Below, piece by piece: positions 24,878 to 32,051 of a stretch of DNA of 56,252 bases. Under the pieces are notes generated by a model that saw only the letters and a program-made list of their open reading frames with translations, was not told the DNA's origin and made no database searches. The position numbers were made by a program, and so were the translations under genes. Origin of the DNA: Clostridium_AI sp002297865 (GTDB lineage Bacteria; Bacillota; Clostridia; Lachnospirales; Lachnospiraceae); NCBI GenBank assembly GCA_937903005.1, contig CALFNR010000084.1:1-56252 (forward strand), read 5' to 3'. Numbering within the stretch: position 1 is the first letter of the stretch; each line of letters opens with the position of its first letter.

Positions 24878-25994
24878 ATTTCATAACCTTAAACAGATTC
24901 GAGTCCTTAGCAAAACGACTCAATTCATATAATACAAGTACTTGCCCAGGATTTTCTTTTTCTATAAGCGATTCAACTGAATCATTATAATAACGAAGAT
25001 CCAACATAACAATTCGCTTATAGTGAGGCAACAGATAAGGAACCATACTATTTGCATAAGAATCTTTAATCATAACTAATGTCTTATCTGATTCTGATTC
25101 CTCATTATTAATCTCTACAATGCCATAATTTCCTCCAAAATATACAGCATATTTATCTTTTTCTTTCAGCTTAGATCGTTCATAGATTCCAGCTCGCTTC
25201 TTCCCATCACAAGAGATCTGACAGTTTGGTATATTATCTGGAATAATTAATGTATCAGGCTTTACAATAGTAGGAGCTTTAGAGTACAACGTTCCATAGA
25301 AAGTTCTGCTCACACACTTTGGAGAAAATGACTCATAAGAATGAGGTATCTCTCCCATACTCTTCATGTACGCACAATATCCTTCATAAGCCCCCTGTGT
25401 GGTCCAATGATGGTCAGTTCGAAAGTAAATCTGTTTTGAATCCTTTTCCTCTTTCAACTTCTCTGCAATTTCAATCCAATTTCCACTGGATAACAATTCT
25501 TTTCCTTGTTCATACCTTCTCCAGGCATCGTAAAGCGCAGCATGATTGGGCATCTTATCTGTCATTACATATCCTGCTGACGGAACAAGCAGGATTGAAA
25601 CCTGAGACTTTACCTCTTTCGCCATTTTATCTACATAACGAATATTATTCGTATAATGCTTAACCGAGATATCAGAATCTAGAATCTTTTCAAAGTAATA
25701 GCCATCTTTTCCCAAATACACACCGTTCAAATCATGTATTCCAAGACTCTTCTGAAAACCTGTTGCTGCTTTCATCCATATATCACGGAATACAAACTGA
25801 TCATTTGAGGCGTTAACTAACTGCTCTTGCACCTCTCCTGAGCGTATTCCACTAATCGTAATGACAGGCCAGCTATTAAGATAACGATTCTCCATGGCTG
25901 AAAAGGACTTTACCGGCATAATCCACCAAAGTGCACCACCTATCATAAGAAGTGCAACTATTCCAATAAAATAAAACTTAGCACATCGTTTCAT
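24876..25994 (-). CDS. DHHW-family surface protein, AlgX/DltD-like partner of MBOAT
   Basis: 372 residues with an N-terminal membrane anchor (9-27) and an extracytoplasmic SGNH-like domain. The signature TDHHWTTQGAY near residue 193 names the family, and MIKDSYANSMVPYL near 310 is the AlgX-type block with the catalytic serine. It is thought to move acyl groups onto an exported polymer, working with the MBOAT protein encoded just upstream (20-base gap). Confidence 0.88.
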   Translation of the reverse strand: MKRCAKFYFIGIVALLMIGGALWWIMPVKSFSAMENRYLNSWPVITISGIRSGEVQEQLVNASNDQFVFRDIWMKAATGFQKSLGIHDLNGVYLGKDGYYFEKILDSDISVKHYTNNIRYVDKMAKEVKSQVSILLVPSAGYVMTDKMPNHAALYDAWRRYEQGKELLSSGNWIEIAEKLKEEKDSKQIYFRTDHHWTTQGAYEGYCAYMKSMGEIPHSYESFSPKCVSRTFYGTLYSKAPTIVKPDTLIIPDNIPNCQISCDGKKRAGIYERSKLKEKDKYAVYFGGNYGIVEINNEESESDKTLVMIKDSYANSMVPYLLPHYKRIVMLDLRYYNDSVESLIEKENPGQVLVLYELSRFAKDSNLFKVMK

Positions 25995-26014
25995 AGCTTC
26001 AACCTTTCTTCTTA

Positions 26015-27418
26015 TTAAAATCGAAAATATAGAAACGGATTATAGCTGCCGCTAATTAATAAGGAAATACTAACAAGCAGTAATATAACGGTATAAAACC
26101 CTAGTAGCCAATTCTTCGTTCCCTTTAACACCTTATTAGCAACCTTCTTCGGAACACTTGTTGCTCCTATCGCTAAGATTCCAAGTAAAATAGCATAGCT
26201 GGACCATTCATATATTGCTAAACCATTAACGAGTGGAACACCCGCTCCAAACATTGCCTTTATCCATTTTCCCATACTGTTTACATTTTCATTGGAAAAA
26301 ATAACCCATCCAAAGATAACCACAAGCATACTATAGAAGTGCTGTATTACGGACGGTATCCTTTTCAAACATTTTAACAATATTGTTTTCTCCAATAACA
26401 GAAATACAAAATAATACATGCCCCAGCCAATGAAATTCCAGCCTGCTCCATGCCATAGTCCTGTTAAAAACCATACAATTAACAAATTCACTATCTGCCG
26501 TGATAATCCTTTCCGATTTCCGCCAAGAGGAATATATACATACTCACGAAACCAGCTTCCTAGTGTTATATGCCATCTTCTCCAAAATTCGGTTATGCTT
26601 TTTGACTCATAGGGATACTTAAAGTTCTCTGGAAAATCAAATCCTAGCATCTGTCCCAATCCAATTGCCATATCGGAATACCCTGAGAAGTCATAGTAAA
26701 TCTGAAATGTATATGCAATTGCACCAAGCCATGCAATTGCCATGCTTACGTCCCCGCCTTCTAGTCCCTGAATCTGAGACCATAAAGCGCCGATTTGGTT
26801 CGCTAGAATTACTTTTTTGCCTAACCCTATCAGAAAACGTTGCATTCCTGCTTGACATTGTCCAACGGTTATACTCCTATTCTCCATTTGCTGCTGAATA
26901 TCACTATAGCGAACAATTGGTCCCGCAATCAGCTGTGGAAATAATGCCACATACATTCCAAACGATACAATATTTTTCTGAGCAGGAATCAGCCCACGGT
27001 AAACATCAATCGTATAAGAAAGGGTCTGAAACGTGTAAAATGATATTCCAATCGGTAAGGCTAAATGCAAAAGTTCTATATTAGAACCAGTAATTGAATT
27101 AATTGATTCTAAGAAGAAGTCTGTGTATTTGAAAAAGCCTAATAGCCCTAGATTTCCTACGAGTGATACAATCAGTACCACTCGCATTGCAATCTTACGA
27201 TTTCCATTTGTTCTAAAATACTCAATGAAACGTCCATTACAATAATCAAATATGGTAGAGAACAACATAATTACAACGTAAACAGGCTCTCCCCAAGAAT
27301 AAAAGAACAAACTTCCAATCAAAAGTAATCCATTTTTAAACTTTGACGGACAAACATAATACAACAGCAATAAGAGCGGCAAAAAACCACATAGAAAAAT
27401 CATACTGCTAAAAACCAT
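26015..27418 (-). CDS. MBOAT-family membrane O-acyltransferase (AlgI/DltB-like)
   Basis: 467 residues with about ten membrane helices. AlgI-type motifs are visible: PIGISFYTFQTLSY, YYDFSGYSDMAIGLG, FWRRWHITLGSWFREYVYIPLGGN, and the catalytic histidine in FLTGLWHGAGWNF near residue 320. It acylates an extracellular polymer from a cytoplasmic donor. It lies between DUF4358 and DHHW genes, a common surface O-acetylation cluster in Lachnospiraceae. The polymer is not identified. Confidence 0.93.
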   Translation of the reverse strand: MVFSSMIFLCGFLPLLLLLYYVCPSKFKNGLLLIGSLFFYSWGEPVYVVIMLFSTIFDYCNGRFIEYFRTNGNRKIAMRVVLIVSLVGNLGLLGFFKYTDFFLESINSITGSNIELLHLALPIGISFYTFQTLSYTIDVYRGLIPAQKNIVSFGMYVALFPQLIAGPIVRYSDIQQQMENRSITVGQCQAGMQRFLIGLGKKVILANQIGALWSQIQGLEGGDVSMAIAWLGAIAYTFQIYYDFSGYSDMAIGLGQMLGFDFPENFKYPYESKSITEFWRRWHITLGSWFREYVYIPLGGNRKGLSRQIVNLLIVWFLTGLWHGAGWNFIGWGMYYFVFLLLEKTILLKCLKRIPSVIQHFYSMLVVIFGWVIFSNENVNSMGKWIKAMFGAGVPLVNGLAIYEWSSYAILLGILAIGATSVPKKVANKVLKGTKNWLLGFYTVILLLVSISLLISGSYNPFLYFRF

Positions 27419-27436
27419 ATTTTTTACCCTTTTCTC

Positions 27437-27928
27437 TTATTCTTTTTTTTCAGGTACAAACTCTTTTTGAACTAAACCATTCTTTTCGCTTACAATGAGT
27501 GCAACGTCATTTCCTTCATATGTAACAACTGCTTTATCAATTAACTCAACCTGCTCTGGTTTATATTCCGCCATAGTTCCTCTTCTGGTTTTTAAATGTT
27601 GATTTATTGAGTCCATCATAGATGTAATATCATTTACATCTTTCATGCGAACTACTGCAATCTCATTGGCACTTCCATCTTTGGCATATGCATAGAAATA
27701 ATCTTCTACTCGATCATAATCAAGATCCGATAACGCTGTAAAGTTAAGTTCTGCATCTTTATCCGTTCCTCTCACGATAACCATTTCTGGAAGTGTAGGA
27801 TCTGCCCCTAACATGGTTTTTTCCATTTTAGATAAATCTTCTCCTTCTACTTTCTTAGAAGAGCTTGTTGTTTTCCCGCAACTGCACAAAAGTACTGCAC
27901 AACATAGAAACAATAGCATTCTTTTCAT
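27437..27928 (-). CDS. DUF4358 lipoprotein
   Basis: 163 residues with a lipoprotein signal peptide and lipobox LLCSC (cysteine near residue 17). The remainder matches the DUF4358 pattern: 'LPEMVIVRGTDK', the YDRVEDYFYAYAKDGSANEIAVV strand pair and a helix with VNDITSMMDSINQHL. It is typically found with MBOAT/DHHW genes, as here. AAGGAG precedes the ATG. Its function is unknown. Confidence 0.87.
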   Translation of the reverse strand: MKRMLLFLCCAVLLCSCGKTTSSSKKVEGEDLSKMEKTMLGADPTLPEMVIVRGTDKDAELNFTALSDLDYDRVEDYFYAYAKDGSANEIAVVRMKDVNDITSMMDSINQHLKTRRGTMAEYKPEQVELIDKAVVTYEGNDVALIVSEKNGLVQKEFVPEKKE

Positions 27929-27942
27929 CTTTTCTTCTCCTT

Positions 27943-29046
27943 TTATTCATTCCATGCCCCTGGTTCTAAACTAGTGCCAAAGGCTTTATTAACTTTATCG
28001 GTCATTTTATCTCTTACTTTTGTATCCATGTTTTCATTTGATCCAGAATCACTATAATCGAAAACATAAACTCCAAGAATATAACTGTTGTTTTCTCCCT
28101 CGTACCAGTCTGCACTTATATTATTATTGTCTAAACCTAATGTACTAATTGCCTTGTTTGCCTGATTTACCATGACATCTGCTGCTTTCATTTCCTTTTT
28201 CGTAAGGGACTTAAAGTTAAAGAACATACTATTTTTCTTCTTATCAATTGCCTTTTTAAGTTGTGCTGGCACTTCATAAATATTTTTCAACTCTTTATGA
28301 TGCTGCATAGCATATGTATACTTGGTTCCATCTGCTTCTGGAAGACAGGAAGAATCCCATTCATGTTCTCTTCTTGCAAAGGCATCTGTCATATTAAAGT
28401 TCCGATATTGTGACCCGTTAGACACATCTGTATAAATATCAGTGTGATACCACGAACCATCATCCATCTTTACTAAATCCCATGAATGATAATCATTATG
28501 AACAATATGACACTCAAATCCCAGCATCTGCATAAACATTCGAAACGTAGTTGCATAACCCACGCATACGGCTGTTCTTCCTGTTAGTACACTTGCTGGT
28601 GTATAGTTCTCACCTGTCGTTCCTGGCATGGAAACAACGGAACTATCCCCCTGACCTATATTTTTGAACATCCAGCTATAAACAGCCTCTTCCTTTTCGT
28701 AACCAGTCATATCTTTCTTTATTATCTTCTTAAGAATGTCTTTTGCCATCTTCAATGTTTTCTTGTCTTCTTCGCTTAACTTAGACTCATCTCCACTTAT
28801 ATATGCATCAGAAATTGCCTTTGTACTCTTTATCTCATATTGTTCGCCAACTTTAAAGCCATCTTCTTGATATGTATTTTCTTTCTTCATTTCATCTGCC
28901 TGCCTAGCTAATTGACCACTAATAAATGAATTTACTTTGTCATTTTGTCTCTGGCTCTTCTGCAGCAATACCACATTTACTCCTAAACTTCCAATTAGAC
29001 AACATGATAGTACACTTGCAATGATTGCCTTCATTACTTTTTTCAT
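27943..29046 (-). CDS. Exported transglutaminase-like protein
   Basis: An N-terminal membrane anchor (about residues 5-27) and a transglutaminase/cysteine-protease-like domain. The triad is visible: Cys in TAVCVGYATTF near residue 160, His in HNDYHSWDLVK near 188 and Asp in WYHTDIYTD near 203. The C-terminal third is a separate alpha/beta region. The ATG at 29046 (GGA seven bases ahead) is preferred to one 12 bases earlier. It is first of the cluster leading to DUF4358, MBOAT and DHHW. It may process or cross-link peptides at the wall; the substrate is unknown. Confidence 0.85.
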   Translation of the reverse strand: MKKVMKAIIASVLSCCLIGSLGVNVVLLQKSQRQNDKVNSFISGQLARQADEMKKENTYQEDGFKVGEQYEIKSTKAISDAYISGDESKLSEEDKKTLKMAKDILKKIIKKDMTGYEKEEAVYSWMFKNIGQGDSSVVSMPGTTGENYTPASVLTGRTAVCVGYATTFRMFMQMLGFECHIVHNDYHSWDLVKMDDGSWYHTDIYTDVSNGSQYRNFNMTDAFARREHEWDSSCLPEADGTKYTYAMQHHKELKNIYEVPAQLKKAIDKKKNSMFFNFKSLTKKEMKAADVMVNQANKAISTLGLDNNNISADWYEGENNSYILGVYVFDYSDSGSNENMDTKVRDKMTDKVNKAFGTSLEPGAWNE

Positions 29047-29168
29047 CTTTTCTTCCATCCTTTATAATTTTCTTTTTCTCCTGCTTTTCATTTTATTCGT
29101 GTTCACTCTAAATAATTTCTACGCCATGGGCGTACGTATCCTCCTTTCTGCTCAATGATAAGTATTAT

Positions 29169-29197
29169 AATATATATATATTACAGTTTGAGTACAA
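29169..29197 (-). promoter_or_regulatory. Promoter of the transglutaminase-MBOAT cluster
   Basis: TTGTAC (29192-29197), 17 bases, TATATT (29169-29174) on the minus strand, leaving a leader of about 115 bases. The leader carries a strong AAGGAGG followed by a two-codon ATG-GCG-stop. Confidence 0.5.
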
Positions 29198-29249
29198 TCT
29201 CTTTAATATTTTTTTAAATCTTGTTTACATTATTTTTTTATTTTTTTAC

Positions 29250-29394
29250 GCAACAAAGTATGAGTTTCTCACACCCTCTCGACTTAAGTTCTCTAAAAGG
29301 AACTTACACTTTGCCGCGCCGAGCGGGTGTCGCTGTCTTTTAGGTGCTTTTTTAACTTATAGGGAAGGACTCGCAGAGGACTTTCGTATAAGTT
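29250..29394 (+). repeat. Structured intergenic repeat, copy 3 (internally deleted)
   Basis: The 5' module aligns with copy 1 (ACTTAAGTTCTCTAAAAGG), then CGAGCGGGTGTCGCTGTCTTTTAG jumps straight into GTGCTTTTTT. The 3' arms of both inner stems are missing, as if deleted between two TTTTAG sites. The 41-nt palindrome occupies 29354-29394 and extends outwards, because AGGTGCTTTTTT on its left is complementary to the terminator on its right. The 404-base gap between genes holds this repeat, the terminator and the cluster promoter. Confidence 0.8.
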
Positions 29395-29431
29395 AAAAAA
29401 GCACCTAAGAACCAGATCAGTTCTTAGGTGC
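29395..29431 (-). terminator. Terminator of the secreted-protein gene
   Basis: A 12-bp perfect stem (29401-29412 with 29420-29431), 7-base loop, and TTTTTT on the minus strand running into the repeat palindrome. Confidence 0.88.
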
Positions 29432-29450
29432 GCTACTACTTTTATATATT

Positions 29451-30737
29451 TTATTTATTCTTAACATTTACCTGAATAATTCCAGATGATTTCTTATCCA
29501 GCTTCTTAAACTTAATATAATATGTTCCCTTAGGAAGCGTCTTTTGACTAGAACCTGTTGTATAGGTGTAAGGTGTATATACGTTTTTCTTATTGATTCC
29601 GTTATAAATAGTTCTAGTTCCAAAACTTGAATTTTTGCTATCTAGGAATTGGAACTCTATCTTACCTGAAGTAAAACTTGAAGTTACATTTAAGGTAATT
29701 TTCTGTCTCTTTGGATTGTAGAACTTCATATAGTAAGTTCTTCCTGTTGAGTCTGCTGGACATACTAAAATATTTCTTGTACTTCCATTAACTTTAAGTG
29801 TTCCAGCTTTTGATTTACTAGAAGGTGCAGCATTGCTCACTGGTGTAAATACAGATGCAACACTGAACGCTTCTTTGGACTTTTTGACTTTTAAATAATA
29901 CGTTCCCTTAGGCACAACATAAACAGCTCTGCCTACTGAAGAATAAACATACTCTTCATGTGTAATTGCAGATTTTTTGCTATTACATAATGTCACGTAA
30001 GTGCTATATTTTGCATCAAATCTGACTGTAACTTTTGATGTTTTGGATATTACCATCTTGTAATATATTGGACTATTACTACCAAATGATGCACTGATTA
30101 CATTACTTTTATTCTTTAATTCAGCATTAGCACCTGAGACAAATCCCAATACTACGGCAATCATATTATCTACATCTTGTTCCAGACTGTAAGTATACAC
30201 TTTAATATAATATGTAGTTGCCTTTGGTAAATAATATAAGTCATCTGATACACTACACATTTTCTTGCATGCCGAGTCAGAATATACATAAGCGCTTAAT
30301 TCATTTCCTGCTTCACTAGCAGCTGCTAATGCTAACGCACCTTTTGCTTTCACTTTAACAGGTAAAATTACCTCTTTATCATAATTGCCTGGAATAACTG
30401 CTGTATAAGCGTTATACTTTCCACCCTCAAGTTGTGATCTTTTTGTATAGTAGTATGGTGCCATATAAGATACAGTCTTACCATCTAAGTTATACATATG
30501 TATCTTTTTTTGGACTGGGGTATCTACTGGTGCATCTGGTTCTGTCACATCACTAGAAAGAGCCTTCGCCTGTACACCATTATCCATAATTGTACTTGCT
30601 GTTGAATCCACTATTTCCTGAACCGTTGGAATTGCCTTTTCTGCCACCTTAGCCTCTTTTGCTTGTACACCACTAAATGGAGCAACTGCTAATGATAAAC
30701 TAAGAATTGCCGCAATTAATTTCTGTTTCATATTCAT
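29451..30737 (-). CDS. Secreted protein with pre-peptidase-type beta domains
   Basis: 428 residues from the ATG at 30737 (GAGGAGG seven bases ahead). A signal peptide (residues 1-25, ending GVQA) is followed by a Pro/Asp-rich linker and three beta-rich units of about 100 residues. Each contains the YYxK-type strand seen in pre-peptidase C-terminal domains (ATTYYIKVYTYS, KGTYYLKVKKS, KGTYYIKFKKL). No catalytic domain or anchor motif is seen. It is likely an exported binding protein. The upstream leader carries a candidate structured RNA. Confidence 0.8.
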   Translation of the reverse strand: MNMKQKLIAAILSLSLAVAPFSGVQAKEAKVAEKAIPTVQEIVDSTASTIMDNGVQAKALSSDVTEPDAPVDTPVQKKIHMYNLDGKTVSYMAPYYYTKRSQLEGGKYNAYTAVIPGNYDKEVILPVKVKAKGALALAAASEAGNELSAYVYSDSACKKMCSVSDDLYYLPKATTYYIKVYTYSLEQDVDNMIAVVLGFVSGANAELKNKSNVISASFGSNSPIYYKMVISKTSKVTVRFDAKYSTYVTLCNSKKSAITHEEYVYSSVGRAVYVVPKGTYYLKVKKSKEAFSVASVFTPVSNAAPSSKSKAGTLKVNGSTRNILVCPADSTGRTYYMKFYNPKRQKITLNVTSSFTSGKIEFQFLDSKNSSFGTRTIYNGINKKNVYTPYTYTTGSSQKTLPKGTYYIKFKKLDKKSSGIIQVNVKNK

Positions 30738-30795
30738 TTTCTTACCTCCTCTTTGCCTAATCATTTTACCACGTAATTTATCCCTAGACAATATA

Positions 30796-30824
30796 ATAAT
30801 AACTACATAAAGCTTTATATACAA
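30796..30824 (-). promoter_or_regulatory. Proximal promoter candidate of the secreted-protein gene
   Basis: TTGTAT (30819-30824), 17 bases, TATTAT (30796-30801). It lies downstream of the structured RNA's terminator, so the gene could be transcribed independently of that RNA. Confidence 0.5.
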
Positions 30825-30827
30825 CCT

Positions 30828-30872
30828 AAAAAACGTGACACAAAACAAACGAACAGCCTATTTTGCATCACG
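30828..30872 (-). terminator. Terminator ending the candidate structured RNA
   Basis: Twelve contiguous pairs (30861-30872 with 30834-30845, two of them G-U), a 15-base loop and TTTTTT. It is either the end of a small RNA or an attenuator ahead of the secreted-protein gene. Confidence 0.85.
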
Positions 30873-30996
30873 CTCATCTATATGAAGCAACCGATAATAA
30901 TGTATATTGCTCAAAATACGGTGAGAGGCTGGTATAAAGAATTCGGTTGCTAATTTTCCTATGTAGATTGGTTTCTCTCACCTGATTATTTTGACT
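30828..30996 (-). ncRNA. Candidate structured RNA of about 169 nt with an interleaved double stem
   Basis: On the minus strand GGTGAGAG (30975-30982) pairs with CTCTCACC (30920-30927), and AGCAACCGA (30943-30951) pairs with TCGGTTGCT (30886-30894). The stems interleave without overlapping, which is H-type pseudoknot topology. A promoter lies immediately upstream and a strong terminator downstream. The 346-base gap between genes holds only these elements and the proximal promoter. It does not match any riboswitch class I can recall. It may be a riboswitch or an independent RNA; the structure is predicted only. Confidence 0.6.
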
Positions 30997-31002
30997 TACT
31001 TC

Positions 31003-31030
31003 ATTATACGCACCTCTAAGTAAATGTTTA
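31003..31030 (-). promoter_or_regulatory. Promoter of the candidate structured RNA
   Basis: TAAACA (31025-31030), 16 bases, TATAAT (31003-31008), directly after the terminator of the LytM-like gene. Confidence 0.65.
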
Positions 31031-31040
31031 CTTGTACAAG

Positions 31041-31083
31041 AAAAACCTTTAAGTCCTATCTCCTAAGACCTAAAGGTTTTTTT
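31041..31083 (-). terminator. Terminator of the LytM-like gene
   Basis: Stem AAACCTTTA/TAAAGGTTT with an inner GTC/GAC, followed on the minus strand by TTTTTC. Confidence 0.85.
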
Positions 31084-31084
31084 G

Positions 31085-31882
31085 CTATTTCAATAAATAC
31101 ATTGGATTTACAGTTTTATCTTTTTGTGTGACCTTAAAGTATAGATTACTTCCTTCTACAATATAATATTTTGAAGGTTTCGCAATAGAACCAATAACCT
31201 GTCCTTCTTTGACAACGTCACCTTTCTTTACTGTCAAACCTTTGAGCTGGCCATATGTTAAAGAGTAATCTCCGCCAATGGACATTTCTAATGTAAGACC
31301 GGTTTCTTCATTCTCAAAAATCTTGGTAACAACACCTTTTGCTGCACTCTTTACATTGGTGCCTTCTTCCACTCCAATTGCAATGGCAGGGTTACATCTG
31401 TAGCTTGCAAGTGTTGGAAAGTAGATTGTTTTACTATCGCTATAAGGTAAAACAACATTACCGCTTACTGGCCAAGATAATCCTTTCTCTTCATCAAAGC
31501 TTAAGCTTGCTAAAACGGACTTATTTTTAGCCATCACTGATACGGACTTTGGCTCTTTGCTTGCTTCTGCCTTCTTTACTTCTGCTGCATCACTTTTTGC
31601 CTTTACACCATCATCCACAATATCATTTTCAAGCAGGTTTACTTCATCTGTAACGTGTCTTCCATTTACTTGTGCGTCTTGAACACTTGCTGCCTCGCTT
31701 GGTGCTGGACTCTCAACTGTATTCTCCACAAGTGAATTATTCAAGTCTGGAGATTTCTCTTTTTCATTGAGATTTCCTATGTTTAAACATACTGCACAAA
31801 TGCATATCACAACTAATGCACCGGATAACATCCAAATGTAGAAGGATTTGTTTTTGAATTTTTCGTTTTGTCCTTTTACCAT
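31085..31882 (-). CDS. Membrane-anchored LytM/M23-like protein with lost zinc ligands
   Basis: 265 residues from the ATG at 31882 (GAGGTG five bases ahead). A single membrane helix (14-33), a low-complexity linker and a C-terminal M23 fold (about 150-265). Where active enzymes have H-x-x-x-D the sequence reads RCNPAIAIG, and the usual HLHFEV reads NLYFKV, so the metal ligands are gone. This architecture resembles SpoIIQ, the engulfment protein whose LytM domain is degenerate in Bacillus. A structural or binding role is therefore likely, but the SpoIIQ assignment is a guess. Confidence 0.78.
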   Translation of the reverse strand: MVKGQNEKFKNKSFYIWMLSGALVVICICAVCLNIGNLNEKEKSPDLNNSLVENTVESPAPSEAASVQDAQVNGRHVTDEVNLLENDIVDDGVKAKSDAAEVKKAEASKEPKSVSVMAKNKSVLASLSFDEEKGLSWPVSGNVVLPYSDSKTIYFPTLASYRCNPAIAIGVEEGTNVKSAAKGVVTKIFENEETGLTLEMSIGGDYSLTYGQLKGLTVKKGDVVKEGQVIGSIAKPSKYYIVEGSNLYFKVTQKDKTVNPMYLLK

Positions 31883-31983
31883 TTTATCACCTCTGTTGAT
31901 ATTCTCTCCATGAAAATTGGGTTTATACACAGTATTTGGTGATTTATAAAATATTTTCTTGCTAAGAAACTGCAGAAAAGGAC

Positions 31984-32038
31984 AAAAAATATGCGTTCTA
32001 AGCACAAAGGCGAAAAAACCTCCTGTTAGAACGCATAT
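31984..32038 (-). terminator. Terminator after glgP
   Basis: A 13-bp perfect stem (31989-32001 with 32026-32038) followed on the minus strand by TTTTTT. Confidence 0.88.
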
Positions 32039-32051
32039 TATCTTATATAAA

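Noticed and set aside
30738..30848. Coding extension of the secreted-protein gene to 30848
   Set aside because: A signal peptide and GAGGAGG mark the start at 30737; the region upstream contains a promoter and a terminator.
31883..32005. Longer N-terminus for the LytM-like protein
   Set aside because: The extra 41 codons overlap the spacer after the glgP terminator and lack a ribosome site; GAGGTG stands before the ATG at 31882.
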